DNA from: Pseudomonadota bacterium
GTDB lineage: Bacteria > Pseudomonadota > Alphaproteobacteria > Acetobacterales > Acetobacteraceae
Assembly (NCBI GenBank): GCA_021846225.1
Contig: JAJZCG010000007.1
Location: 1 to 48,006, forward strand
DNA length: 48,006 nucleotides
Direction: 5' to 3'
Position numbers and translations under genes: made by a program
The notes under the pieces: generated by a model
What the model saw: the letters and a program-made list of their open reading frames with translations, nothing else
Told to the model about the DNA's origin: nothing
Database searches by the model: none
Shown: positions 25,180 to 32,707 of the stretch, in pieces
Layout of the letters: each line of letters begins with the position of its first letter
Numbering within the stretch: position 1 is the stretch's first letter

Positions 25180-25704
25180 TCAGGCCAATTCAGCCGCCGC
25201 GGGGCCGCGATGCACACGAATGAACAGCGCCGCCAGCGCCGGATAGAGCAACACCGCGAATCCGGTTTGCGTCAGCACCGGGCGCAGCGGCAGCATGCCC
25301 TGCCCGAGCAGCGATTGCGCGCCCCAGGCCAGCACGAACGCCCCGGCGGCAAAGCCGGAAAAAACCGGCCAGGTGAATAAGAATCCCCGTTGCACCAACC
25401 GGCGGCGCAGCGCCAGCACCGCGCCGTGCAGCAGCAGCAGCAGCACCGCCCACAGCCCCACCGGCGAGAAGCCCAGCAGGTCCAGCAGCACCCCGCCCGC
25501 CATCACCGCTGGTGCTGGCAATGCGGACGGCCGGTACAGCGACCAGAAAAACACGCAGGCCAGCGCATAGACCGGGCGCAGCTGCGCCTGTCCGGGCAGG
25601 CCGAAATTCAGGCCGAGCACCACAAGCCCCGCCACCAGCGTGCCGAAGGGAACGGCATAACGCGCCGCCGCATCCAACCGGCGCCACAAACCTTGCCGCC
25701 GCAT
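25180..25704 (-). CDS. mreD: Rod shape-determining protein MreD
   Basis: 174 residues, five to six hydrophobic segments, mostly Ala/Leu/Gly. It is an integral membrane part of the elongasome. MreD is poorly conserved, so the call rests on size, membrane pattern (for example LVVLGLNFGLPGQAQLRPVYALA in the second helix region, key part PVYALA) and position directly after mreC and before mrdA. The ATG at 25704 is 3 bases from the mreC stop. An overlapping frame of similar length lacks the hydrophobic pattern. Confidence 0.85.
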   Translation of the reverse strand: MRRQGLWRRLDAAARYAVPFGTLVAGLVVLGLNFGLPGQAQLRPVYALACVFFWSLYRPSALPAPAVMAGGVLLDLLGFSPVGLWAVLLLLLHGAVLALRRRLVQRGFLFTWPVFSGFAAGAFVLAWGAQSLLGQGMLPLRPVLTQTGFAVLLYPALAALFIRVHRGPAAAELA

Positions 25705-25707
25705 GTG

Positions 25708-26595
25708 CTATTTTTTCCGGTGATGGGCGATGGCGGCGGGCTTGGCCTTGGTATGCGGGATCGGCGTCAGCACCGGCAGATTATCCGGGTAGCTGAACAG
25801 CCGCAGCAGGCGCAGCGAGTCCAAATCCGCCAGCGGCAGCACCACCGGCTGGTTCTGCGCATCGTAATGCACCACGCCAACCGGCAGACCGGCCGGAAAC
25901 GCGCCGCCAACCGCGCTGGTCAGCACCATCGCGCCTTCGGCGGGCGGCTGACCCGGCGCCCAGTAGAGCAATGCCGGGGTGGGACCATTGGTTCCGGCCA
26001 TCAGCGCGGGCGCGCCGCTGGCGCCCAGCGCCACGGGAATCCGGCTGTTGATATCGGTGATGAGCAGCACCCGCGCCGCGCGGCTCCCCGCCTCCACCAC
26101 GCGCCCCACGACGCCGCGCCCATCCATCGCCACGGCGCCCATCAACGGTACCGGGCTGCCGCCGGGCGGCAACACCACCAGCACCGAACGGTCATAAACC
26201 CCGCCCATATCGGCCACCACATCGCCGGTCGAAAACGCCGGCGCGGCGGGCGGCGTATAGTTCAGCGTGGCCTTCAGCGCGTTGTTCTGCGCCTCCAGCG
26301 CCATCGCCACCGCCTGCCATTGCAGCAGCTTGGCGTTTTCCGCGCGCAATTGCGCGTTCTCGGCGCTCAAGGAAAACAAATGCCCGATCGCTCCGGAGCC
26401 GCTCTCCGCCGCCGCAATCGGCCCCGCGAACACGCCGTATACCGGCGCCAGCACATCATCGAGCCCGGTGCGCAGCGCCCCGGAAATCCCCTGGTCGGCG
26501 CGGCCGATCAGCACAATACCAAACGACAGCATCAGCATCACCGGAAACGTGAGCCGCGATACAGCCTGCCGGAACGGGACCGATAATCTGATCAC
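25708..26595 (-). CDS. mreC: Cell shape-determining protein MreC
   Basis: About 295 residues. MreC is a bitopic periplasmic scaffold of the elongasome that activates PBP2. It has an N-terminal membrane helix (FPVMLMLSFGIVLIG region), a coiled coil with LSAENAQLRAENAKLLQWQ (about residues 80-98), and the beta-domain with VLLITDINSRIPVAL and GTNGPTPALLYW. Start choice: GTG 26595 is preceded by GGAG at a plausible distance; a TTG seven codons earlier has no such site. mreB, which normally precedes mreC, is not here. The next gene upstream is yggS-like. Confidence 0.87.
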   Translation of the reverse strand: MIRLSVPFRQAVSRLTFPVMLMLSFGIVLIGRADQGISGALRTGLDDVLAPVYGVFAGPIAAAESGSGAIGHLFSLSAENAQLRAENAKLLQWQAVAMALEAQNNALKATLNYTPPAAPAFSTGDVVADMGGVYDRSVLVVLPPGGSPVPLMGAVAMDGRGVVGRVVEAGSRAARVLLITDINSRIPVALGASGAPALMAGTNGPTPALLYWAPGQPPAEGAMVLTSAVGGAFPAGLPVGVVHYDAQNQPVVLPLADLDSLRLLRLFSYPDNLPVLTPIPHTKAKPAAIAHHRKK

Positions 26596-26698
26596 CGGGG
26601 GTGCTCTCCACAACAAAAATACAAATCGCTGAAACGAGCGCAGGCATTACAGCCAATTTACGCAAGCGGACAGGTCCAGCCGCGCCGATTCCACCCGC

Positions 26699-27394
26699 CT
26701 AAGTAAGATTTAATAATACGTTGCCGGAATCACGCGCCGGACGCGCGCCAAAAATCGCCGAGCCGACGCGCACATGCGTGGCCCCGGCCGCAATCGCGAT
26801 CTCGAAATCGCCCGACATGCCCATCGAGCGCACCGCCAGCCCATGCGCGTCCGCCATCGCGGCCAGGCGCCGGAAATAGGGCAGCGGGTCCACCCCCTCG
26901 GGCGGAATGCACATCAGCCCCTTCAGCGCCGCGCCAAAACGCGCCCGGCTGGCCTTTATGAACCCATCCGCCGCCGCCAAGGGCACGCCCGCCTTCTGCG
27001 GCTCATCGCCTATGTTCACCTGCACCAGCAGCTCCGGCAGCCGCCCCGCCGCCTGCGCCGCCTTGTCGATGGCATCGCTCAGCCGTTCGCGGTCCAGGCT
27101 GTCGATCGCATCGGCGAGGCGCACCGCCTGCGCCGCCTTGTTGGTCTGCAATGCGCCGATCAGATGCAGCTTCGCCCCGGGGATGGGGAATTTCGCCTCC
27201 GCCTCCTGCACCTTGTTCTCGCCGAACACCGCCTGCCCGGCCGCCAGCGCATCCAGCACCGCCGCGCGCGGGTGGGTTTTGCTCACCGCGATCAGCGTCA
27301 CATCCGCGGGGCCGCGCCCGGCGGCGCGCGCGGCGGCGGCGATGCGGGCATGAATGTTTTCCAGATTCGCCGCGATCATCGTAAGGTCAGCCAT
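26699..27394 (-). CDS. PLP-homeostasis protein, YggS/PLPBP family
   Basis: 231 residues, a single-domain fold-III pyridoxal-phosphate protein involved in vitamin B6 and amino-acid balance. The PLP lysine is in TLIAVSKTHP (about residue 38). FGENKVQEAEAKF, LHLIGALQTNK and SMGMSGDFEIAIAAGATHVRVGSAIFG (key MGMSGDFEIAI) are diagnostic. The start ATG 27394 fits the family N-terminus; Met6 (27379) is an alternative. The longer open frame to 27943 is antisense to the ThiE-like gene and is rejected. Its start codon overlaps that of the divergent ThiE-like gene. Confidence 0.9.
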   Translation of the reverse strand: MADLTMIAANLENIHARIAAAARAAGRGPADVTLIAVSKTHPRAAVLDALAAGQAVFGENKVQEAEAKFPIPGAKLHLIGALQTNKAAQAVRLADAIDSLDRERLSDAIDKAAQAAGRLPELLVQVNIGDEPQKAGVPLAAADGFIKASRARFGAALKGLMCIPPEGVDPLPYFRRLAAMADAHGLAVRSMGMSGDFEIAIAAGATHVRVGSAIFGARPARDSGNVLLNLT

Positions 27395-27992
27395 GGATAT
27401 AGCGTTAATCGCCTGGGGCCGGAGGGTAAAGCGGGGCGCCGCGCCGCCGCCGCTCTGGCTGTTCTCAGACCCCGCGCGCATGCCTGATCTGCTGGCGGTG
27501 GCGCGCGCGCTGCCCCCCCGGCTGTGCGGCGTGGTGTTGCGCCATGATGCCGCGCCGGACCGCGCCGTGCTGGGCGCGCAACTCGCGGCGCTGTGCCGCG
27601 CGCGCCACATCGCGCTGGTGGTGGCGGGCGATGCCCGGCTCGCGGCCGCCCTAAAAGCCGGGGTGCATCTGCGCGGCGGCCGGCGCGGCGGGGTTTTGCC
27701 ACTGCCGCGCCACGCGCTTGTTACCGCCTCGGCGCATAACCCGGCGCAGCTGCGCCAGGCCAAAAAGGCGGGCGCGCACATCGCCTTCATCTCCCCGGTT
27801 TTCCCCACCGCCAGCCATCCCGGCGCCCGGGTGCTGGGCAGCCTGGGCTTTCGCAATCTGGCGCGCCGCGCCGGGCAAACAAAACCCTTCGCGCTGGGGG
27901 GAATTAGCGGCGGAAGCATTCGCCAACTGGGCAAATTTTGCACCGGAGCGGGGGCAATCGAGGCTTTGGCAACCGCCGCCGCACGGCGATAA
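27393..27992 (+). CDS. ThiE/TenI-like protein (thiamine phosphate synthase fold)
   Basis: 199 residues with a TIM-barrel of the ThiE/TenI type. Signs are LWLFSDPARMPD at the first strand, AGVHLRGG, TASAHNPAQL (the HxxxE-like region), GAHIAFISPVFPTASHPGA (the phosphate-binding Ser/Pro stretch) and FALGGIS. The DLP segment after the GVHL strand seen in active ThiE is replaced by RRGGVLPLP, so catalysis is uncertain and a TenI-like role is possible. ATG 27393 with AAGG about 8 bases upstream is chosen. The CCATGG at 27391-27396 holds both this start and the opposite yggS start. Confidence 0.7.
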   Translation: MDIALIAWGRRVKRGAAPPPLWLFSDPARMPDLLAVARALPPRLCGVVLRHDAAPDRAVLGAQLAALCRARHIALVVAGDARLAAALKAGVHLRGGRRGGVLPLPRHALVTASAHNPAQLRQAKKAGAHIAFISPVFPTASHPGARVLGSLGFRNLARRAGQTKPFALGGISGGSIRQLGKFCTGAGAIEALATAAARR

Positions 27993-28303
27993 TGTGACGG
28001 TTATTGCCTACCGAATAAGTATACATACGCTTGTGAAACTGTAATAATATTCGAAATGTTACGGTTTTTCCACGTGATTTAGAATTCAAATTTCACACTA
28101 CTGTCATATACATGTGCTGTTTTCGCCACAGGCGTTACAAAACTCCCTAGCCTCACAATTACGAGATTGCCTCGGCGCCGGTATGCGGCTTTTAAGGGCG
28201 CATCCGAGCGGTCCGCCCCACGGCTGGCTGCTTAGAACCGGGTTTTTTAACCCGCCGCTAACGTATCCCGCCGGATCTCCGGCTTCATCAGAAGGATTTT
28301 TTC
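27993..28303 (+). promoter_or_regulatory. 311-base AT-rich upstream region of the porin gene
   Basis: No gene is supported here. The first 150 bases are markedly AT-rich for this genome, with stretches such as GTAATAATATTCGAAATG and CTGTCATATACATGTG; one 7-base CTGTCAT matches a PhoB half-site, but the second half is off spacing. A small hairpin CGGGTT-TTTT-AACCCG lies shortly before the porin ribosome-binding site (AGAAGGA near 28288-28296). A strong, regulated porin promoter with a long leader is the likely content; exact -35/-10 elements were not fixed. Confidence 0.45.
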
Positions 28304-29584
28304 ATGCGCAAACTGCTCCTGGCTTCCGCGGCCTCGATGGGCGCTCTGCTCGCCGCCACCTCCGGCGCCATGGCCCAGCCGGCCAAGCCGGTCGCCCCCG
28401 GCACCGTCGCCGTGCACCTGAACGGCTACCTGCAGTTCGCCATCGGCGCCGTTGGCGGCAACGGCATGACCGGCGGCACCGGCGCCACCGCCTACAAGCT
28501 GAGCCCGGTCGGCACCATCGGCGATGTCCGCCTGTACCCCGGCGTTGACGGCATGACCGACAACGGCATCGCCTACGGCGCCCAGGTTGAGCTGCGCACC
28601 ACCACCTCCAATGCCGGCAAGGGCGTGAACAACAACACCGCCAACAGCAGCGGCACCAGCGTGAACAGCATCTATGTCCGCCGCGCCTATGGCTATCTCG
28701 GCACGACCGAGTTCGGCTATGTCCGCTTCGGCCAGACCGACGGCGCCTTCACCCTGCTGCAGCGCGGCGTGATCGAGGCGTTCGGCGACGGCGCGCAGTG
28801 GACCGCCGAAGGCGCTCCGGTCAACCTGCTGCCGAGCGGCGCTCCCGGCCAGTTCATCTATGCCGACCAGGGCGCGCTCTACACCACTGACAAGCTGGTC
28901 TACATCTCCCCGGCCGTGGCCGAGCCGGTGCTCAACGGCAAGTTCAGCGCCGTCGTCAGCTTCGAGCCGAACTCCAACGGCATCAAGGAAGGCTACGCCA
29001 ACCTGGGCAGCGTTTACGGCGCGCAGGCGTCCTCCATCGCCGGTGGCAGCAACACCCGCCGCCGCAACACGTTTGACGGCATGGTCAACTACGGTGTGAA
29101 CCTCGGCGGCTTCGCCACCCAGGTCTCCGGCGGCTACCTGGCCTCCTCGCCGCTCGGCAACCTCACCGGCACGCAGGTTTACAGCAGCATGGGCGTGTTC
29201 CAGGCTGGCGCGCAGACCACCTACGGCGGGCTGACCGTTGGCGCCAACCTCAAGAGCGGCTCGGTTGAAGACGGCTACGCCTTCAAGCCCCGCGGCGGGC
29301 GCAACGCGCTGGCCTACACCGTGGGCGCCGTCTACGCTGTCGGCCCCTACTCGGTCGGCGCGTCCTACTTCAACTCGCAGACCGCCGGCGGCTGGAAGGC
29401 CACCAACGGCGACGCCCGCACGCTGAGCGAATACGGCTTCGCCACCGGCGCCAACTATGCGGTCGCCAAGCCGGTCTCGCTGTTCGTGGAATACATGTAC
29501 GGCCACGCGCACCAGCCGGCTGCGGCCACCAAGGGCAACACCCAGGCGCAGGTCGTCGCGGCGGGCGCCACCATCAAGTGGTAA
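28304..29584 (+). CDS. Outer-membrane porin, general diffusion type
   Basis: 426 residues. A Sec signal peptide spans about residues 1-24 with cleavage after AMA (MRKLLLASAASMGALLAATS start). The mature chain has alternating beta-strand pattern, many Gly, Tyr and Asn, and ends in a strand closing with Trp (GATIKW), the usual outer-membrane insertion signature of terminal aromatic residue. Strands such as GYVRFGQTDGAF and SVGASYFNSQ fit the 16-strand porin families of alphaproteobacteria. Codon use is more strongly biased than in its neighbours, which suggests high expression. Specificity is unknown. Two stem-loops follow. Confidence 0.88.
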   Translation: MRKLLLASAASMGALLAATSGAMAQPAKPVAPGTVAVHLNGYLQFAIGAVGGNGMTGGTGATAYKLSPVGTIGDVRLYPGVDGMTDNGIAYGAQVELRTTTSNAGKGVNNNTANSSGTSVNSIYVRRAYGYLGTTEFGYVRFGQTDGAFTLLQRGVIEAFGDGAQWTAEGAPVNLLPSGAPGQFIYADQGALYTTDKLVYISPAVAEPVLNGKFSAVVSFEPNSNGIKEGYANLGSVYGAQASSIAGGSNTRRRNTFDGMVNYGVNLGGFATQVSGGYLASSPLGNLTGTQVYSSMGVFQAGAQTTYGGLTVGANLKSGSVEDGYAFKPRGGRNALAYTVGAVYAVGPYSVGASYFNSQTAGGWKATNGDARTLSEYGFATGANYAVAKPVSLFVEYMYGHAHQPAAATKGNTQAQVVAAGATIKW

Positions 29585-29597
29585 AAGCCTGGAGCGC

Positions 29598-29642
29598 GAT
29601 CGCTTGAGGTTTGCTCAACTGAGCGAGCCGAAAGCGTGAATC
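29598..29642 (+). repeat. dispersed structured repeat, copy 2
   Basis: Same framework as 6074-6122: GATCGCTTGAGGTTT, then an inner 9-bp hairpin (GGTTTGCTC, loop AACT, GAGCGAGCC with two wobble pairs), then CCGAAAGCGTGAATC. Relative to copy 1 the inner stem differs in sequence but stays paired, and the outer arm change GTTT to GCTT keeps pairing. It starts 14 bases after the porin stop. Confidence 0.6.
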
Positions 29643-29653
29643 GCCCTCCAAAA

Positions 29654-29700
29654 AATGGCCAGAGCCTGATCGCACTTAAACCAGTCAGGCTCTAGCCATT
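29654..29700 (+). terminator. 16-bp inverted repeat after the porin gene
   Basis: AATGGCCAGAGCCTGA (29654-29669) pairs with TCAGGCTCTAGCCATT (29685-29700) over 16 positions with one mismatch and a 15-base loop. Strong 3' structure for the porin mRNA. No long T-run follows directly. Confidence 0.55.
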
Positions 29701-29717
29701 ACGGCACGGCAAACAGA

Positions 29718-29747
29718 GGGGTGGCGGGCAACCGCCACTCCTTTTTT
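29718..29747 (+). terminator. Rho-independent terminator
   Basis: A 10-bp stem (GGGGTGGCGG and CCGCCACTCC, loop GCAA) is followed immediately by six T residues (29742-29747). This is a standard intrinsic terminator on the plus strand, about 135 bases after the porin stop and before the lipoprotein gene. Confidence 0.8.
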
Positions 29748-29826
29748 GTGCCTTATGCCGCGCGCCCTTGGCGGATGCGCGCATGACGGCTAAACAGCAT
29801 GCAGTTTTACGCCTTGGAGAGCTGAT

Positions 29827-30366
29827 TTGCGAATTCTACGAAAATTTGCCGTCCCCGCCACCGTGGCCGTCAGCCTGCTCGCGCTGGCCGGTTGCAGCGG
29901 CGTGAAAACCTCGGCGGCGGACATCAACAGCCCGCTCGTCCCCCAGGGCAGCAGCCCCGCCCAGGTGGCGGACAGTTCCTCCGGAACACTCTTCACCTTC
30001 GGCCGGGGCTCCAGCGGCGGCGGCACCGCCCAGGCCACGCAAATCCAGGTCAACGCCTATCTCTGGCGCGCGACACTCAGCACGCTGGCGTTCATGCCGC
30101 TGGTCTCGGCGGACCCGTTCGGCGGCGTTGTCATCACCGATTGGTACACCCCCCCCGCCACGCCTGATGAGCGCTTCAAGGTGAACGCCTATATCCTCGG
30201 GCGCCAACTCACCGCCAATGCCATCCAGGTGAGCGTGTTCCACCAGACCGAGCAGAACGGCCAGTGGGTTGATACCCCCGCCGACCCGGCGACCGCCAGC
30301 GGGCTTGAAGACCGTATCCTGGCCAATGCCGCCGATCTCCAGGCAGCGGCGCAGCACACGAACTGA
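29827..30366 (+). CDS. DUF3576 lipoprotein
   Basis: 179 residues. The lipoprotein signal MRILRKFAVPATVAVSLLAL ends in a clear lipobox LAGC (Cys about residue 23). The mature part has a disordered Ser/Gly linker (about residues 35-68) and then a compact domain with VNAYLWRATLSTLAFMPLVSADPFGGVVITDWY (key parts AYLWRATLSTL and DPFGGVVITDWY) that matches the alphaproteobacterial DUF3576 family. Function unknown; an envelope role is inferred. The start is TTG 29827 with GGAGA at about 29816-29820. An intrinsic terminator follows 18 bases after the stop. Confidence 0.85.
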   Translation: MRILRKFAVPATVAVSLLALAGCSGVKTSAADINSPLVPQGSSPAQVADSSSGTLFTFGRGSSGGGTAQATQIQVNAYLWRATLSTLAFMPLVSADPFGGVVITDWYTPPATPDERFKVNAYILGRQLTANAIQVSVFHQTEQNGQWVDTPADPATASGLEDRILANAADLQAAAQHTN

Positions 30367-30383
30367 ACCCGCGCCAAAAATAA

Positions 30384-30418
30384 GGCCAGGCGGGCTTTGC
30401 CCCCTGGCCATTTTTTTT
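30384..30418 (+). terminator. Rho-independent terminator
   Basis: GGCCAGG (30384-30390) pairs with CCTGGCC (30403-30409), extended internally by GGGC/GCCC, and is followed by eight T residues (30411-30418). It ends the DUF3576 lipoprotein transcript. Confidence 0.85.
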
Positions 30419-30427
30419 CCGGAAACG

Positions 30428-30470
30428 CTCTACGTTTCAGCCCGCTCAGGTGAGCGCCGCTCAACCGATC
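30428..30470 (-). repeat. dispersed structured repeat, copy 3 (diverged, inverted)
   Basis: Read on the minus strand it has GATCGGTTGAG, an inner hairpin GCTCA-CC-TGAGC, and CTGAAACGTAGA at the far arm. Similar order and spacing to copies 1 and 2, but less conserved in the last arm. It sits between the terminator of the lipoprotein gene and the convergent acidic-protein gene. Confidence 0.45.
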
Positions 30471-30474
30471 GCGC

Positions 30475-30939
30475 TTACCCCACGGTGACAACAATCACAT
30501 GCCCCGCGTCGGCTTCGGCCAGCGCGGTGTGCAGCGCGGCGATGCCCGCCAGCATCATTTCGCCCGCGTCCTCGTCCTCTTCCTCGGTGAAGTCCTGATA
30601 GGCATCGCCCAACTCTTCCTCATCGAAATTATCCGGGTTCAGCGCCTCCAGATATTTTTCCTGGTCCTCGGCGGTCATGATGAACACCAGCGCCTCCGTG
30701 GCTTCGGCAATATCGGCCACCGCCTCGTTCTCGCTGGCTTCCAGCTCGATGTCATAGTCATCGGAGAGAATGGGCAGCAGCACCGGAAATACCGCCCCAT
30801 CGTAGTCGAAATCCGCCACAGTGGTGCCGTTGGCGGCGAGAAACGCCTGCAACGCCTGCGGGTCGTCATCCTGCGCGGCGGCCACCAGCTCGCCCAGATC
30901 CGCGCGCGGCAAACGAGTGAAAAGAGCAGTGGCCGCCAT
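30475..30939 (-). CDS. Acidic protein of unknown function
   Basis: 154 residues, family not recognised. It is strongly acidic: the central and C-terminal parts have runs such as DNFDEEELGDAYQDF and FTEEEDEDAGEMM, with few Lys or Arg. The N-terminal 40 residues look like short amphipathic helices (LGELVAAAQDDDPQALQAFL). No signal peptide or membrane helix is seen. ATG 30939 is preceded by GGGAGAT, a good ribosome-binding site. It lies 59 bases downstream of metZ on the same strand and could share its transcript. The reading frame and site support a real gene; role unknown. Confidence 0.7.
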   Translation of the reverse strand: MAATALFTRLPRADLGELVAAAQDDDPQALQAFLAANGTTVADFDYDGAVFPVLLPILSDDYDIELEASENEAVADIAEATEALVFIMTAEDQEKYLEALNPDNFDEEELGDAYQDFTEEEDEDAGEMMLAGIAALHTALAEADAGHVIVVTVG

Positions 30940-30998
30940 GTTTATCTCCCAATAATAACGGCCGTGAGCTTACCAGCCCGCCTGCCCTCTCGACAAGC

Positions 30999-32186
30999 TT
31001 ATCCGGCGCAGGCGAGCGCCTGAGTCAGATCATCAATGAGGTCGGCCGGATCTTCCAGCCCCACCGAGAGGCGGATGGTGCCATCGCTGATGCCAAGCCG
31101 CGCCCGCTCCTGCGGGCCGATGCGCATGTGGGTGGTGGTGGCCGGATGGGTCGCGAGGGATTTCGTATCGCCCAGATTGTTGGAAATGGTGATGATTTTG
31201 AAGGCGTTCATCAACGCGAAGGCCGCCGCCTTGCCGCCCTTCAGCTCGAAGGTGACCATGGTGCCGCCGCCGCTCATCTGGCTCATGGCGAGTTCGCGTT
31301 GCGGGTGCGAGGCCAGCGTGGGGTAGAGCGCGCGCGAGACCTTGGGGCTCTGTTCCAGAAACAACGCAATGGCCTCGGCGGCGGCTGACTGCGCCTTCAC
31401 CCGCAGCGCCATGGTCTCCAGCCCTTTCAGGATGACCCACGCATTAAAGGGCGAGAGCGCCGGGCCGGTGTTGCGGAAAAACGGCTGGAAAACCTCTTCC
31501 ATCCATTTCTTCGCCCCCAGCACGGCGCCGCCGAGCACGCGGCCCTGGCCGTCCATATGCTTGGTGGCGGAATACACCACCACATCGGCGCCAAATTCCA
31601 GCGGGCGCTGCAGCAGCGGGGTGGCGAACACATTATCCACCACCACGATGGCGCCGGCGGCGTGCGCCAGATCGCACACCGCGCGCAGGTCCACCATGTC
31701 GAGCATCGGGTTGGAGGGCGTCTCCAGCAGCACCATCGCCGCAGGGGTGGCCAGCGCCTCGGCCCAGGCGGCCATATCCGCGCCGTCCACAAACTCGGTC
31801 GCGATGCCGTATTGCGGCAGCAGGGTGCTCACAATCCAGTGACAGGAGCCAAACAGCGCGCGGGCCGCCACCACGCGGTCCCCCGCCTTTAGCCCGGCCA
31901 GCATGGCCGAGGAGACCGCCGCCATGCCCGTCGCCGTGCAGCGGCAGACCTCCGCCCCCTCGATGGCCGCGAGCTTCTGCTCCAGCATGCTCACCGTCGG
32001 GTTGGCGAAGCGCGAATACTGGTAATGCTGGATCTGGTTGGCGAACACCGCCTCGGCCATCTCCGCGCTCTCATAGGCGAAGCCCGAGGTCAGGAAGAGC
32101 GCCTCGGCGTTTTCGTCCAAATTCGTGCGGATACGCCCGGCGTGAATCAGCTTCGTCGCCAGCCGCTGGTTATCGGTATCGCTCAT
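30999..32186 (-). CDS. metZ: O-succinylhomoserine sulfhydrylase
   Basis: 395 residues, Cys/Met-metabolism PLP family. MetZ makes homocysteine directly from O-succinylhomoserine and sulfide. The PLP lysine is Lys209 in SATKHMDGQGRVLGG. Other landmarks are YSRFANPTVSMLEQKLAAIEGAE (key RFANPTV), ETPSNPMLDMVDL, and SLGDTKSLATHP-like NLGDTKSLATHPATTTH. Start ATG 32186 follows GAGGGG. A SAM-II riboswitch lies in the leader, which fits methionine-pathway control and supports the MetZ call over a cystathionine synthase. Confidence 0.93.
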   Translation of the reverse strand: MSDTDNQRLATKLIHAGRIRTNLDENAEALFLTSGFAYESAEMAEAVFANQIQHYQYSRFANPTVSMLEQKLAAIEGAEVCRCTATGMAAVSSAMLAGLKAGDRVVAARALFGSCHWIVSTLLPQYGIATEFVDGADMAAWAEALATPAAMVLLETPSNPMLDMVDLRAVCDLAHAAGAIVVVDNVFATPLLQRPLEFGADVVVYSATKHMDGQGRVLGGAVLGAKKWMEEVFQPFFRNTGPALSPFNAWVILKGLETMALRVKAQSAAAEAIALFLEQSPKVSRALYPTLASHPQRELAMSQMSGGGTMVTFELKGGKAAAFALMNAFKIITISNNLGDTKSLATHPATTTHMRIGPQERARLGISDGTIRLSVGLEDPADLIDDLTQALACAG

Positions 32187-32246
32187 CTCAAATCCCCTCG
32201 CTTCACAAACATGCCCGGCCGTCTCATGTCCAGCCGCGGGGGGAAG

Positions 32247-32266
32247 TGGCGCATAGCAGCGCCACA
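32247..32266 (-). promoter_or_regulatory. hairpin between SAM-II element and metZ
   Basis: GTGGCGC pairs with GCGCCAC over 7 bp with a 6-base loop directly after the SAM-II GCTAAA segment. It has no T-run; it may be part of the expression platform. Role inferred from position. Confidence 0.4.
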
Positions 32267-32345
32267 GCCTCTTTAGCGCGTTTATTTAATGGCATCCGCG
32301 GGGACGCCGCCTCGCCGCAATCCGGCCGGACAAATCACGAGGCAG
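32266..32345 (-). promoter_or_regulatory. SAM-II riboswitch upstream of metZ
   Basis: On the minus strand, stem P1 is GCCTCG (32343-32338) with CGAGGC (32314-32309). Its loop holds TGATTTG, an inserted TCCGGCCGGA mini-hairpin and TTGCGG. An A-rich stretch with AAATAAACGC leads to the invariant GCTAAA (32277-32272) and AGAGGC. This matches the SAM-II pseudoknot consensus known upstream of metA, metX and metZ in alphaproteobacteria. Binding SAM should mask or terminate the metZ leader. Confidence 0.82.
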
Positions 32346-32446
32346 CTTCCCGCCTAGACCCGCCCGCCCGGCCGGTCAACTCGTGGGACACGACCCTCGC
32401 GCCCGCTTGCGCAGTCCGGCGTGGCAGATTATGTGTGCGCTCATGA

Positions 32447-32520
32447 GCGGGTATGATGTAATGGTAGCCTGTTAGCTTCCCAAGCTTGATGCGCGGGTTC
32501 GATTCCCGCTACCCGCTCCA
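32447..32520 (+). tRNA. tRNA-Gly (anticodon CCC)
   Basis: Acceptor GCGGGTA (32447-32453) pairs with TACCCGC (32510-32516); discriminator T517 and encoded CCA at 32518-32520. The anticodon loop TTCCCAA gives CCC, reading GGG. The T-arm has GGTTCGATTCC. The anticodon stem contains a non-standard pair, but the overall cloverleaf is sound. It is a single gene, separate from the tRNA-Gly(TCC) at 1446. Confidence 0.93.
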
Positions 32521-32579
32521 AATTCCCCTTATCTCCCTGCGTTTTTGCTCCCGCCGCGCCGCAAAGTTTCTGGCGCCGC

Positions 32580-32707
32580 AAAAAAAAGACCCGCGGCCTA
32601 TGGGCCGGCGGGTCAAGTCAACAGGGAGGCTTCACGTCTGGGAGACGTTGGGACCAAGGTCCCAATCCAACCCTCGCGGGTTGAACGTGTCCGGCTCGCA
32701 CCGAACA
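32580..32707 (-). ncRNA. candidate small RNA with intrinsic terminator and a CCUCCC stretch
   Basis: Read on the minus strand, a structured segment of about 125 nt has no ORF. In order: hairpin CAACCC/GGGTTG (32683-32668), hairpin TTGGGACC/GGTCCCAA (32665-32648), hairpin ACGTCT/AGACGT (32648-32634), an unpaired CCTCCC (32629-32624) resembling an anti-Shine-Dalgarno, then a terminator stem GACCCGC/GCGGGTC (32614-32588) with eight T residues. An AT-rich block upstream with TATATA (32719-32714) may be the -10. The family was not identified. Ends are estimated from the terminator and the promoter-like block. Confidence 0.6.

Noticed and set aside
23338-25380. 680-codon open frame on the plus strand
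   Set aside because: Antisense to mrdA, whose active-site motifs are complete. The translation is Arg/His-rich and featureless.
26699-27943. 414-codon version of the yggS-like gene
   Set aside because: The first 180 codons are antisense to the ThiE-like gene and Arg/Ala-rich. The family N-terminus begins at 27394.
28081-28140. Possible PhoB box upstream of the porin
   Set aside because: One CTGTCAT half-site is present, but the second CTGT is 9 bases away rather than 4 and is incomplete.
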